NCBI GenBank assembly: GCA_028751875.1
Contig: CM054154.1
Location: forward strand, 54,932,391-54,996,390
Direction: 5' to 3'
Source of the DNA: Rapana venosa
Taxonomy: Eukaryota > Mollusca > Gastropoda > Neogastropoda > Muricidae
DNA length: 64,000 nt
Under the pieces are notes generated by a model, which searched no databases, was not told the DNA's origin, and saw only the letters and a list, made by a program, of their open reading frames with translations. Below, in pieces: positions 21,607 to 32,398 of this stretch; positions within the stretch are counted from its first letter, which is position 1; each line of letters starts with the position of its first letter. The position numbers were made by a program, and so were the translations under genes.

Positions 21607-24600
21607 CTTTGCAACCATATGGGGGAGCACAAACTTCTGTTTTGTTTTTTGTAGTATGTAATAGATCTATTAATGTTCTAGAGTTATTTGTTATCCGAGG
21701 GGTCTACTTTTAGTTGTTTCTAGGCCAAACATAGTAAGCTGTGGCTCCTTTTTGGTTTAGGTTTTAATAAGTCTAATGTTAAAATCCCCAAAAATAAGGG
21801 GTTTTATTTTTTAAAAAAAGTATTACCTCGTCCAAAAGGGATTGTTTTTTCTACCCATCTCTGGTTTTCTGAAGGATTTCGTATATAATCCATTAATTTT
21901 GGTCTATTGTTTTTTAATTTTTATTTCTATCCACAGGATTCAATGTCATAAACCTCAAGGTTATATTTCTTTACAACGAAGGAGGCATAAAGAAGTAACC
22001 CGGTGGACTGGGTTTGTGGGTCTTCCGGAAGATTTGATACCCAGGAATATTCACGGGGCATCTGTTACAAGGGAGAAATCGGGATTCAGCTAGAAAAACA
22101 AATGAAACTGATTTCCACTGTTGTATAATGGTTGCAATGTCATCTTGTTTGTTTTGCACTGTTGATATTCAGGAAGCCTAAAAACCGGGGCCGTTTTGTT
22201 CCACTTGTCTGAAGTTAGAACAAAATATATGTCGGGATTGATTTGCAAATTTTTAAATATATATTTTTCTTTTTCTGTACGTTTAAAAAATCTATCAAAA
22301 TAAAGACCCGTTAGGGGTTTTCAATTCAATAATCAAACGGGAAAAAATAAAATAAAATGAAGGAACACCCAAAAAAAAAAACAAACAATACTAAAAGTAA
22401 ATTTCAAACGCTGCTCTGGACCCCAAAAAAAATTGTCGTATATAAACACAGTGTATAAATCCGTTCCTTTATATTTCATACACTAAATGGAGATCAAAGT
22501 TACCACACTACATTAAAGGGTAAATATTTTGATAAAGAGATATTACTTTTTTTTTCTAAATAAATACAACACTTACACATACACATATTTAATAAAGCCT
22601 AAAAAAAGGAAATAAAAGCACAACAGTAGATACAATAATAAAAGAAGAATTCTTGGAAAATCATATTCAAAAAAATTGCTCAACACAACTGTTTTTTAGC
22701 TAACTCTGAGTTACAATATAGCTGCTAGTCAAAAAAGGAAATTCCTTCAGTCAAGCAGACTGCTTAGGACCATTTAGTGCAATTTTGATGCGTTAAGAGA
22801 TGGAAGATTGCGTAGGCCAACCAAAAAGAATTACATAGTCAAACTAAAAGAATAGAGATGGACAAGCTTGGGAAAGTTGCATCATGGAAATACTTGTGAA
22901 TCCGCTTATCCCGTAATTTAATAGCAAGACTGGAAGGTCTTGGGATGAATTTTTTCAAAGATAGTTGTGAAGAAAAAATCCTAAAACTTCACAGAGTTGG
23001 GCCCAAAAGGAAACTGACGCTTTGGCCGATTCTTTTGAATTTTTTTGTGATGGGGAGAGTTTTTAGTCCCCTATGAGCATGGTTTTGGTTTAAACACATT
23101 AAGTTGTAACTTGTTCGAGTCATCCATTTTGAATGTTTTAAAGGGCAGTAGGACAATTTTCGGAGGGAAGGCAAGTTTTAAACAGTAACTGAGAACTGAT
23201 ACAGGGCAAGAAATGATGACAATATGGTGGTTTTTATTAATATGAGAGGGAGCAGTGTAAAATAAAGAGAACAGGCCCACACAGAACCCTGTGGACCTCC
23301 ACATTCCATTTGACGGGTTTTGATTGAATTTTGTTACAATAATTTTTCTGGAATCGGTCGGAGGTAGAAGTAACCAGGTGATGGCTTGCCATTAATAACA
23401 AACGTATTTTGGAGGCGAGAAAGAAAAATTTTATGACTATGGTATCAAAGGTCAGATAAGTCAAGAAAGTGAGGAGGGGGATTTTTCCTGCATCAGAAGC
23501 AAATAAATGATCTAAAGTGGGACTAGGGGGGGTTTTGGTGCTGTGGGGTTGGGGGGATAGCAGATTGAAAAAAGGGGGGAGACATTGATTAGGGGACTGT
23601 TAGCTGTTTTAGAACAACTTTTTCTAGTACTTAAACAAAGGGTAAGTTTGGGGCACCATAATTCTTCAAAGTTGGGATCGAGGTCGTACTTATTCAGTAA
23701 GGGGGACTTGTGTTTTTAAGAGCGAGGAAAATTTTCCGGCACAGAGAGAGTTTACTATTTTTGATAATAGGGACCAAGGGGGAAGGCTTTTAGACAGGAG
23801 CAGGTATAGATCAATCGCAGATTTTATATCTTTTCCCGAAATTTTTCATATTTTTTTTCACGTTTGAGATGGAAAAAAAAGGAAAGGGGTGCCATGAATT
23901 GGGGATCAGGGGCCAGGCGGAATTGATCTGATCCATCTGGAGCAAAGGGCGGACTTTTGCTGAAAAAAAGGGCAAAAAAGGGAGGGAAAAGTTCAGACAG
24001 GCGTGGGGTTGGCAAAGGATTTTTTTTTTGCAGACCCAAGGGAGATTTGAGGTAAGGAAAAAGGATTTTAATAAGCACAGGAACTTGGGAAGAAGTACCT
24101 TTCTTTGCTAAAAGGATTAAGGTTTTGCTTTTTTTAAATTTGTTTTCCCAGAAAAGCTCTTATTGATTTTGGTTTTTGACTTTTTCTGCCCCGCCGTTCA
24201 GGCCAGCGTTTTGCGCTTCGCTATCAAGATTCTTGGGTATACCATGGCGCACAGGGGCTTCGTCCAGCTCGTCAAGCAATTGGCGGAGAAATGTGGGCAG
24301 GTTTGAAAAAATTTGAGGCGTGAAAGAAGGGAGAATGTCTAAGGGCCCTTTAAAATTTCCACGATAACATATTTTTTCTTTTTGACAGGGTTTTTGTTTG
24401 AGGTGGAAAGAAAGGCGGAATGTCAAACCTTTTTTGGTGACAAGACAGAGTGACAAATTAAAAAAACAATAGTAATCACCGCTAAATAAAGCCAGATCTT
24501 TTGTTGCTTCGTTTAAAACCGTTGGGGAAAAAGAATGGGTTGGGCAGAGAAAAGAGAAAGAAGTTTGACATCGGAAAACTGGCTTCGAAATGAAATTAAA

Positions 24601-25590
24601 TCACCGGAATTAAAGTTTTTGTGGGGAGAAAGGGTGAAGTGGTCGGGATACGGAATTCTTGGGGAAAAGGAAATATCGATTTTTTAAAGGGAGGAGTGGG
24701 GGGAAAGGCGGGGGAAAAAAATAATGGCCGGTAGGGTTTAGGGATTTCGCAAAATTCAAAAACAGAGGGATGGGGTTTGAATGGAAAACTATTCCAAAAA
24801 GGGTTTTTTTAGAAATGGCAAACCAACCCCCTCAGGAGTCGGGGAAAAAAAAATAGTTTTTTAATCCTGGGGAATCAGCTGTTATATTTTTGGCTCGTGG
24901 GCCCAATGGTTTAAGCCAATTTTTTTGAGAAATTATGCAATGTTTTTTTCAGAGATAAAAACAGAAATGTATCGTCTTTTCCATTTTTCAACAGACTGCA
25001 CATTGAACAAACTTGAAGAAGATCAAGGGGGTGGAAGGGGTTTAGGGGAAATGGGGAGTTTAACAATAATCGGGAAGGGATGAAAGCATGGTGGAGATGG
25101 GCTACGGGGGAAAAACGAGTTTGGATGGGGGAATGGGAGTAAAGTTGGGGAAAGAACTGTGTTAATCAGGGGGTTCGGTGTTTAAACCCCTATTCACATC
25201 ATCTCTCAAACAAAAACATTACAGAGTCCAAAAAAACAGAACGGGAAAAGCTGAAAGGGGCGGGGACGGGAGCAGGAGCAGAAGGGTTGTCAGGGGTTAC
25301 AGAATGACGTCAGAGGGAGGGGGGAACACGGGAGAGGGAAGCCCACCCCTGCTGACCGGGGCCCGCCTTTCCCGTCGGGTTTTTTCATGGATTGCCTAAG
25401 TTTGTTACATGCTGCCTAATCTCAGGAGCAAGCCTGATGTTTTTTTAAAAAAAAAATCAGGTGCGAGCATAAACTCTAATGTCCGGGGTCTTACTGCCCT
25501 GGTAGCAAAACAAAACAACAGTCTGATTATGGGGGTGGGGAATCATGCAAGTTGTTGAAGGGCAGCAGGTCAGTTTGAAGTCGGTCAGAA
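21607..25590 (-). repeat. error-rich second copy of 16270-20540 (LINE-D 5' third and L2)
   Basis: From its first base the sequence follows 16285 onward: LINE-D endonuclease and 5' UTR to about 22700, then L2 in the same minus orientation to about 25590. Boundaries between the two LINEs are identical to the left copy. It differs by very frequent one- to few-base losses, mainly at homopolymers, which destroy all frames. This pattern fits unpolished long-read sequence of the same locus better than an ancient duplicate. Confidence 0.85.
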
Positions 25591-26155
25591 GACCAGCACA
25601 GTCAGTATAAACACAATTCATAAGTTGATTCGAAATTTTGAACAATCAAACAGAAAATGAAAATTATACATCGAAATATCTCAAAAAGTAGAAAATAACA
25701 AATAAAAATGTTCTGACCATATAACTCAGGGTGAAAACACAACAAGAAGATGTAAAACTTTCTCGAAAGGAAGCAAACAACACACACACATCCAGCATTC
25801 AAACACAGAGCCACACACAGTGCTACCAACAGGCGCAAAGGTGATGTTCACTTTTGTTTATATCACGCATTATCAAGAATTTGTGACATAACATGATCAT
25901 GTCTTTCTGTATCTCCCCCTTTTATACTAATGTCTCTGAGTCTGAGCATTGCAGTATATGTGAAATGTAAACTGTGATTTGACAACTATCCTTAAAATTT
26001 GAACTGTAGTAGGTATGAGATGTATATAATTTTCAGTTACCCAAGATTGTAGAATATAGATAGGTGCTATTGTATCAGATATTTTCATATTTTCTTTTCT
26101 ATATTGTATTGTGGCCTAAGGCCCATGTGCAATTAAATCATTTCAGAGTTAAGAG
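25591..26155. repeat. near-identical second copy of 20540-21106
   Basis: Over roughly 450 bases only one or two indels separate this from the left copy, until 20980, where the left copy becomes poor. It covers the L2 5' UTR (to 25838) and the LINE 3' tip (25840-26155). The high identity shows that the two sides of the gap are the same locus or a very recent duplicate. Confidence 0.85.
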
Positions 26156-26229
26156 TTTTCTCTCTCTCTCTCTCCTCTTCCCTCTCTCCATCACCCTCTC
26201 TCCCTCTCTCTCTCATCCCCCTCTCTCTC

Positions 26230-26280
<51 letters not shown>

Positions 26281-26291
26281 CTCTCTCTCTG
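26156..26291. repeat. (CT)n microsatellite
   Basis: A CT array with CCCT and CCATC interruptions, directly after a LINE 3' end. The left contig breaks off inside the start of the same array. Confidence 0.95.
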
Positions 26292-26515
26292 GCATGTGCC
26301 TGAGTGTTCTCACTTCCTGCACCCCTCTGTATCAAATTAAAACTCTTACTTCAGATGGTACATTGAACACATAACATCTTTGCTTGTTAGCTTCGTTAAG
26401 ACATCTGTAAAAAAACAATTAAAAAAATAAATCAATCAACCAAACAAACAAAACACACACACAACTAAGCAAAAAACCTAAGGAAGAAACAAAAAAAGAA
26501 ACATATAAACAAAAG

Positions 26516-26815
26516 AAACAATCAGCCACATAGATCTTAATAAACAAAAATCTATAAACAATCAGCCACATAGATCTATAATAAACAAAAATCTATAAAG
26601 AAACAATCAGCCACATAGATCTGTAATAAACAAAATCTATAAAGAAACAATCAACCACATAGATCTGTAATAAACAACAATCTATAAAGAAACAATCATC
26701 CACATAGATCTATAATAAACAACAATCTATAAAGAAACAATCAGCCACATAGATCTATAATAAACAACAATCTATAAAGAAACAATCAGCTACACAGATC
26801 TGTAATAAACAATCT
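26516..26815. repeat. 45-bp minisatellite, about seven copies
   Basis: Units begin ACAATCAGCCACATAGATCT and continue with (A/G)TAATAAACAA(C/A)AATCTATAAAGAA. Seven units of about 40-45 bp differ by single bases. The array lies in the 3' UTR of the minus-strand LINE-M, downstream of its C-terminal frame. Confidence 0.9.
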
Positions 26816-26835
26816 CCAGGAATAAAATCTTGTCG

Positions 26836-27367
26836 TTAATATTTGAAGTGGGGACATTCTATGATAAAATTAAATTCATCCACTAAAACAGACATATTGC
26901 ATTTTGAACATATTCTTTCTTCCCTTGGTATATTATGGAAACGTCCAACCTCAATAGGAAGCTTGTGACAGCTACAAGAAAACTTCATAAGAGCATAAAC
27001 ATATACATCTGGTAGACAAGTTATATATTTTTCCATACCAAAATCGATCTTATAGTTTTTTTTAACAAAGTCATCTACTATTACTCCACAGCTCAATTCT
27101 CCATTCATTAACAAAATTTTCTATTAAGAATGCTTTGATATGTGAACTTGTAGAATGAATACTTGAACAAAACTGTCCCTCCCACAAACAGTCAAATCTG
27201 CTTTGTATTAAAATATGTTGTACCTTATTTAGCCATGATGATTGAATCAAGGATTTGTCATGTAAATCTTTCATCATCTGATAAACATTTGAGGATAGCT
27301 TTTCAGACTGGACGTCAAGCAGCTGCATCCAGAGACGAACCATTCGAACAGAGACCAAAATAGACAA
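26836..27367 (-). pseudogene. LINE-M C-terminal domain with zinc-knuckle-like motif
   Basis: Two overlapping frames (27367-27071 and 27114-26836) carry helices ending KLPIEVGRFHNIPREERICSK..CNMSVLVDEFNFIIECPHF. The C-x2-C...DEFxF..xCP pattern is the usual C-terminal zinc-binding end of this LINE group, possibly aiding template recognition. One frame change separates the two frames. Confidence 0.7.
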
Positions 27368-27719
27368 AGGATATCTGCCCCTTTCTCCATATGGTAGCGA
27401 AGTTGACGTTGTACGCTTTAAACCATAATATACTTTAAAAATCTTAACTGAAACTTGTCAAGTATTGTTAGGTTTTCATATCCCCAAATTTCACATCCAT
27501 ACAACAAAACAGGCACAACGTTTTTATTGACTAAATCAAGTGTCACATGTATAGGTAGTTCTTTTTGCCGTGCAGTCCTTAAGAAACTAAACATAACTTT
27601 AGTAGCTTATCAAAGCATTTTTGGTGCATTTTGCAAAACTACCACTCTTACTAAAGTTAATTCCTAAATATTTAAAACTATTAACAACTTCTAAAGCTTT
27701 TCCATCATCGTAAACACGT

Positions 27720-27883
27720 TACGAGATCTATTGCGGCCGAATACCATGATTTTTGTTTTCACTGGATTCACAGCAAGTTACCACTGAGAACAGTAAGCAT
27801 ATAAATTGTCTAAAGCATCTTGTAACCCCTTCTTTGTATTAGAGAATAAAACAGTATCATAAGCATATAGCAAAATTAACACA
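27720..27883 (-). pseudogene. LINE-M RT catalytic region fragment
   Basis: The frame reads LLYAYDTVLFSNTKKGLQDAL, aligning with LLFADDVVLLSSTPKGLQNQL in LINE-N (about 44475-44540), and is followed by NPVKTKIMVFG. The first Asp of ADD is Tyr here (AYD), so the active site is lost. Confidence 0.7.
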
Positions 27884-28241
27884 CACACCAAAACCCTAGG
27901 GTGCACGCAAAAGATCCTGCTACTCAGGCCAGCGCCGGGTGGGCCAGGAAACACCAGCACACCAAGCACCCCCTCTCCAAATGTCGGAACACGGCCATCC
28001 CCAAGAAAACACACACACACACAAACAAAAAGCAAACAAACAAACAAAAAACCAACAACAAACTGGTTGGTCACAAAATACACTGTCTTCAGTGGCTCCA
28101 ACAGGGATCATTCATCACCAGCAATAGCATGTTATCATCATCATCATCATCATAGAAGGTTACCGTATACCTTCAATATCAGTGTGCAGCATTTGTACCA
28201 GAATATCATTCCATGGATGGAATACACATACATAAGCGAAC

Positions 28242-28247
28242 CCACAC

Positions 28248-28282
<35 letters not shown>

Positions 28283-28330
28283 CACACACACACACACACA
28301 CACACAAATGTAGGTGTGTGTGTGTGTTTG
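28242..28330. repeat. (CA)n followed by inverted (GT)n
   Basis: A CA array (28242-28307) is separated by about 9 bases from a short GT array (28315-28328). The arms are complementary and could form a hairpin. Confidence 0.9.
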
Positions 28331-28469
28331 TACACGCGTTTACACACACACGTACTTATACACATATAAATCCACAGTGAATGCAGGTGTATACCTCACA
28401 TCCAGTCTACCCCTCCTCCTCCTCTCTCCTGCACCACTCTCCAATACTCCACAACCCTGTAGAAAAAAA

Positions 28470-28614
28470 TGGGTGGCGCGCTCTCCCGCTCTCCCCGGGG
28501 AGAGCAGCCCGAATTTCACGGAGAGAAATCTGCCGTGACTTAAAGTGGTATGAAATGAAATCTGAGCGCTTTAATTTGTTGCTTTACAAGATTCAGCGCT
28601 ATATAAATTCCATA

Positions 28615-28654
<40 letters not shown>

Positions 28655-28655
28655 C
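28470..28655 (+). mobile_element. SINE-like element with palindrome and L2-type 3' tail
   Basis: A head with an 18-bp perfect palindrome (GCTCTCCCCGGGGAGAGC, 28488-28505) and CAGCCCGAATTTCAC is followed by TACAAGATTCAGCGCTATATAAATTCC (28586-28612) and an (ATT)n tail to 28651. The tail is the same as the end of the full L2 at 12815-12860. A unique head plus a LINE-derived tail is the standard SINE arrangement. No clear tRNA promoter boxes were seen, so a truncated L2 variant remains possible. Confidence 0.6.
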
Positions 28656-28784
28656 CTGTGTATATAGACCGAAGAAAGATGCACCATCGTTATCATGTTG
28701 CCACACACACACATGCACACAACACTTACACACTCGATCGCGCGCGCACAAACATATACACACAAGCAGCTACGCACGCAAGCA

Positions 28785-28832
28785 CACACACACACACACA
28801 CACACACACCACACAACACACACACACACACA
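28785..28832. repeat. (CA)n microsatellite
   Basis: A CA array with ACCACACAA interruptions. Its end abuts the target-site duplication of the following short retroposon. Confidence 0.93.
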
Positions 28833-28842
28833 CCCCGCGCAT

Positions 28843-28978
28843 GATTAGACTACTTTCCCCGCACATTTTTCAGTAGGACCTCCACCACCACCTCAATTCT
28901 CACACACCCCTCATATATTTTTTTTCTCGTCTAATATCACTGAGAGTGAACAGACGTAAAATCGAAAACAACAACAAC
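28843..28978 (+). mobile_element. short retroposon with LINE-J tail, copy 1
   Basis: A 136-bp insertion flanked by a perfect 10-bp duplication CCCCGCGCAT (28833-28842 and 28979-28988). It starts near TTAGACTACTTT, has a CCACCACCACCTCAA block, and ends GTCTAATATCACTGAGAGTG...ACAACAACAA. The last about 50 bp match the 3' end of LINE-J at 58155-58204. Copy 2 lies at 31576-31720. Confidence 0.8.
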
Positions 28979-29567
28979 CCCCGCGCATATATGCGCTCGC
29001 GAATGCACGTACAAACGAATGCGACCCCAGACACAGTCACACACAAACACACGCACACACTTTTGTGCACGCTTGCAAATACAAAAATTACACCTATGCT
29101 TACTTGTACGCTCAAACATGCAGCCACACATGCTTGGGCACTTAAACAATTCTCTTATGTTTTGCTGAGGAGCAAGAACCTGCCCATGAAAATAATGTTT
29201 GTTGGTGATCAGTTTTGCACGGTGATGCCGTCACAGAGACTATCCCGACATCATCAGAGCTTGATACTAGTGCGTTATAAGTCCAGGCATATTCCAGGTT
29301 TCTCACAAGAAACTACAACTGTGGTCTCTTTCCTACCTATTTACAACAAAGACATGAGAAAATAGCCAAGTGGCAGTCACCAATACCATCACCGTCAATA
29401 CAATCACACAACAACAGCAGGTACAATAAATAAGCGAAGGAACAATAAATAAGTAAAGGAACCAGTAGGTGGGGAGGGGGGGGGCAACAAAGGGAAGTAA
29501 CACAATAATACTTATGTACACAAACAGTCATGTAGTTATGAACACATTACACTCCTGCCCTCTCCAC

Positions 29568-29588
29568 CACCCCCCCCCCCCCCCCTCC
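29568..29588. repeat. poly-C run
   Basis: A run of 18 C within CACC/CCCT-rich sequence. It has no other feature. Confidence 0.8.
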
Positions 29589-29739
29589 CCACCCCACTCC
29601 TACCTGCCACCCACATTTTCCCAGTAATTATCAGCTGCATTTCATTACTTAACTTTTTGTCAATGTCCATCTCTAGTTCTAGCCGTAGAATTTTTCCGTT
29701 TTTCGAGCTGGCTATGGTTTTCCCGTTGGACAACTAGGC

Positions 29740-30075
29740 GGACATGGTAGCGGAATGCCTACTCACTCCATGCAGCAGTCCGTAGTTGGCCTGTGTCGTC
29801 AGGTCCTCCTCTCCCACAGAGATGCCGGACTGCTTCAGCTTTCTCCTGGCTGTCAGCACCAGGCCTCTCTGTCGGCGGGAGTGGAAACGTACCAGGATGG
29901 GACGTGGTCTGCCCCTGCCACAGTAGCCCTTCCTGACCGGTGAGCGATGTCTAGGTCTGCCACAGAGACTGACACCCCCAGCTTCTTGGAGAAGATGTCC
30001 ACACAGTCCTCCACACTTTCTTCTCCCCGGGCCTCCTGCACGCCAAACACCCGCAAATTGCACTGCTCCTGGTCG
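29740..30075 (-). pseudogene. LINE ORF1p-like fragment (RRM and C-terminal domain)
   Basis: On the minus strand one frame gives LRVFGVQEARGEESVEDCV (RRM strand 1) and LGVSVSVADLDIAHRSGR. After a frame change another gives RPRPILVRFHSRRQRGLVLTARRKLKQSGISVGEEDLT. This order is the RRM plus basic C-terminal domain of LINE ORF1 RNA-binding proteins. It starts where the L2 fragment on the same strand ends. No matching ORF2 is adjacent, so its parent element is unknown. Confidence 0.75.
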
Positions 30076-30079
30076 TTGA

Positions 30080-30575
30080 GGGGAAGAAATCTTAGATTTG
30101 GAATAAATATGTCTTGAGACTGGATCTAAAAGTGTCATAAATAGGCTTTGGCGAAAGGAGAGAGGGAGGTCACTCCACATCACTGGACCAGAAACAGAGA
30201 ATGAGCGACGGCCAACAGTGATTGGCTGAATCTCGGTATTCTAAGCACACGGTATCTGCAGCAGAGCGGAGAGAACGTGAAGGAGTGTACAGGTGAAGAC
30301 ATTCACAGAGGTAGGAGGGAGCTGTTTAGAGAAGACATTTGTAACAGAGGGTACTGATCTTACAGTTAACTCTCTGTGGCATAGGCAGCCAGTGGAGAGA
30401 TTGCAAGAGAGGAGTTATGTGCTCAGATTTTCTCTTTCTGAGGACAAGTCGAGCTGCAGAGGATTTTTTATACGTTGAAGGGAGTGGATAGATGATGCTG
30501 GCAGACCAGCCAAAAGAGAATTGCAATAGTCCAGACGTGAGAGAATGAGAGACATAATGAGTTTGGATGTTGCAA
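30080..30575 (-). mobile_element. L2-like LINE C-terminal fragment
   Basis: Minus-strand blocks are [33 protein letters not shown], a CLHLYT-equivalent region in another frame, TVGRRSFSVSGP and VMWSDLPLSF. It covers the same region as 12180-12500 of the plus-strand L2. It lacks the 3' UTR, ending at a different ORF1 fragment. It carries frameshifts. Confidence 0.75.
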
Positions 30576-30871
30576 TATACCTTGCTCAACACCATTAAAT
30601 CATGTACCCTACTATTAAAATATGGAATACCACAAGGGTCTGTTTGAGGCCCACTTTTATTCTCTATAATGACCTTCCAATCTACATCAACGAATTTTTT
30701 TTTTGCGATGGCACTACAATTCATACTTGTTACACCAGTCGAAGCAAAATATCTACCTCATTACAAAGTAACCTTGATTCTCTAAGCAAATGGTGCAATT
30801 ATAACCATATGTCACTTAATATCCAAAAGACCAGTCATATTTATTACACCAAGACAAATCATGACAACTAG
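30576..30871 (+). pseudogene. LINE-K RT fragment (part 1)
   Basis: Plus-strand blocks are YGIPQGSV-GPLL (with an in-frame stop), YNDLPIYINE and FFFCDGTTIHTC, where FADDTT would be expected, then SLSKWCNYNHMSLNIQKT. The catalytic ADD has become CDG. This is a CR1-group RT fragment. Parts that would follow it in such an element are at 34391-34640 and 37681-37850. Confidence 0.65.
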
Positions 30872-31020
30872 TCAAGTCAAGTCAAGTCAAAAACACTTTA
30901 ATCATCCCATGAAGGGCAATTACAATACTGACAGGCAGATTGATAAACATCAAAAATATCAAAGACACAAAAGCTATATTCCATAGTGGTTTTCAAATGA
31001 CTTCAATAAAATGTCACGAA

Positions 31021-31140
31021 CACATACACACACACACACACACACACACCAACACACACACACACACACACACACACTACCAACACAACATCGCACACAC
31101 ACACACACACACAACGTCGCACGCACGCACGCACACACAT
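31021..31140. repeat. (CA)n microsatellites
   Basis: Several CA arrays with CCAACA, ACTACCAACACAACATCG and CGCACG interruptions, inside the 3' UTR of the Rex1-like LINE. Confidence 0.93.
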
Positions 31141-31325
31141 CAATTGTGAACACAATTTTAAAACCCATTGACTAAAGACATAAAAACTTATTTTTTACGC
31201 ACGCATATACGCAGCACGTACACAAACACGTAGGTGTGTGTGCGAACACGCCCAGCACACCCACACCATACACCAATATATGAATTCAATGTTTTAAGAC
31301 CGTTGACTAGATAACAGACTTATTT

Positions 31326-31386
31326 TACACACCCACGCACCCACCCACACACACCCACGCACCCACCCACACACACCCACACACAC
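31326..31386. repeat. CACC-rich minisatellite
   Basis: A unit of about 24 bp (ACACACCCACGCACCCACCC) occurs about two and a half times in tandem. It follows a run of other CA-rich DNA and no coding sequence. Confidence 0.8.
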
Positions 31387-31575
31387 ATAATTATGTATTG
31401 ACTACACTCATAACAATGACAATCAGGCAAGTAATTCAGAGAAATGTAAAAACTAGGTAGTCAACATCATTGTGAATTCAGAATTCGAATGCTTACTGGC
31501 ACAAAAGAATTTCTTTTTCTGTTAGTTTTGCTGATGGGGCACTGAAAACGGCGTTCCGAAGGCAACAACTGAAAT

Positions 31576-31720
31576 TCCTTTTAGACTACTTTTCCCCCCT
31601 CGCTTTTTTCAGTAGGGCCTCCACCACCACCTCAATACTCATACACCCCTTGTATATAAGTGTGGGTTTTTTTTCTCGTCTAATATCACTGAGAGTGAAC
31701 AGACGTAAAATCGAAGACAA
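31576..31720 (+). mobile_element. short retroposon with LINE-J tail, copy 2
   Basis: A 145-bp insertion in the Rex1-like LINE, flanked by a 13-bp duplication with one mismatch (31563-31575 and 31721-31733). Removing it restores a continuous Rex1-type FPDFQLLPSERRF reading. It shares its start (TTAGACTACTTT), middle (CCTCCACCACCACCTCAA) and end (TCTAATATCACTGAGAGTG) with copy 1 at 28843-28978. Confidence 0.85.
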
Positions 31721-32398
31721 CAACAACTAAAATCTGGAAACAAAGCATGGGAAGGATCAGCCAAAATGGCTGTGGCTTTGCCTACAAGCTGCTGATTGCA
31801 GAACGACATGAGATCTCTTTGTTCTTTTCAAATTATTTTTGAGAAGATTCTTACAATTCTCTGCAGGCCATTCTTGTTTTTAACACTAAGGTTATTGTAC
31901 CAACAAATGAAAGCAAAACTTAGAACACTCTCTATGTAAGACTTGTAAAACAAGGAAAGAAATGCTTTTGTCTACAAAAAGTGAGTTCAGTTTCCTCAGA
32001 AAAATACAGACGTTGTTGTCCTTTTTGACAATAGCGTCATGTTAACGTCTCAGTTTAACTTGTGGTCAAAACAGTTCCCAATACTTATAGTTCAAAACGT
32101 TTTTCAACTTCTGAATAGGATAATAATATTCTTTGGAGTATGCCCTGATCTTCTGAAGTCGATAGGCAGGTCTTTAGTTTTAGAAACATTTAGCTCCAGA
32201 TAGGCCTCGTCACACCAGTGTACGAACTCGGGGAGGGCTGGACCGTGGTCTAAGACTGATCCAGATAAGAGAGATAACAGAGCACTGTTGGCTGCGAACT
32301 TTACCAGAAAGGAATTTCCATAGTTGCTTCTGCAATCATCTGTGTATAGAATGTACAGAAGTGGTGAGAGGACGCAACCCTGCAGAGAACCTATCTAT

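Larger units (their letters stand above)
26330..27883 (-). mobile_element. LINE-M, 5'-truncated 3' half
   Basis: On the minus strand the copy enters in the RT catalytic region (about 27883) and continues through thumb and C-terminal domains to a zinc-knuckle-like end (26836). It then has a 3' UTR holding a 45-bp minisatellite and ends TTCAATGTACCATCTG at about 26352-26367. The domain order and the LPIEVGRF..IPREERIC..C ending resemble LINE-N (40-46 kb) but are clearly a different family. Confidence 0.7.
30872..32391 (-). mobile_element. Rex1-like LINE, 3' part with (CTTGA)n tail
   Basis: From 32391 leftward the minus strand gives LQGCVLSPLLYILYTDD, then FAANS where FADDS is expected, GPALPEFVHWCDEAYLELNVSKTKDLPIDF, SYIESVLSFAFICWYNNLS, QRIVRIFSKII and a LLPSERRFQ end near 31550. 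It then has a 3' UTR ending GTGTTTTTGACTTGACTTG at 30872-30895. QGCVLSPLLF, WCDE and ICWY are Rex1-group hallmarks. It is split by a short retroposon (31576-31720). Its upstream part is at 34301-34390, across an RTE insertion. Confidence 0.75.

Noticed and set aside
21039..21713. 224-codon frame and others across the N run
   Set aside because: They are open only because unknown bases cannot be read as stops.
26516..26815. CRISPR-like direct-repeat array
   Set aside because: Units are contiguous with no unique spacers and lie in a LINE 3' UTR of an animal genome; it is a minisatellite.
28658..29365. Thr/His-rich frames around CA arrays
   Set aside because: They are translations of CA repeats and flanks, with no conserved blocks.
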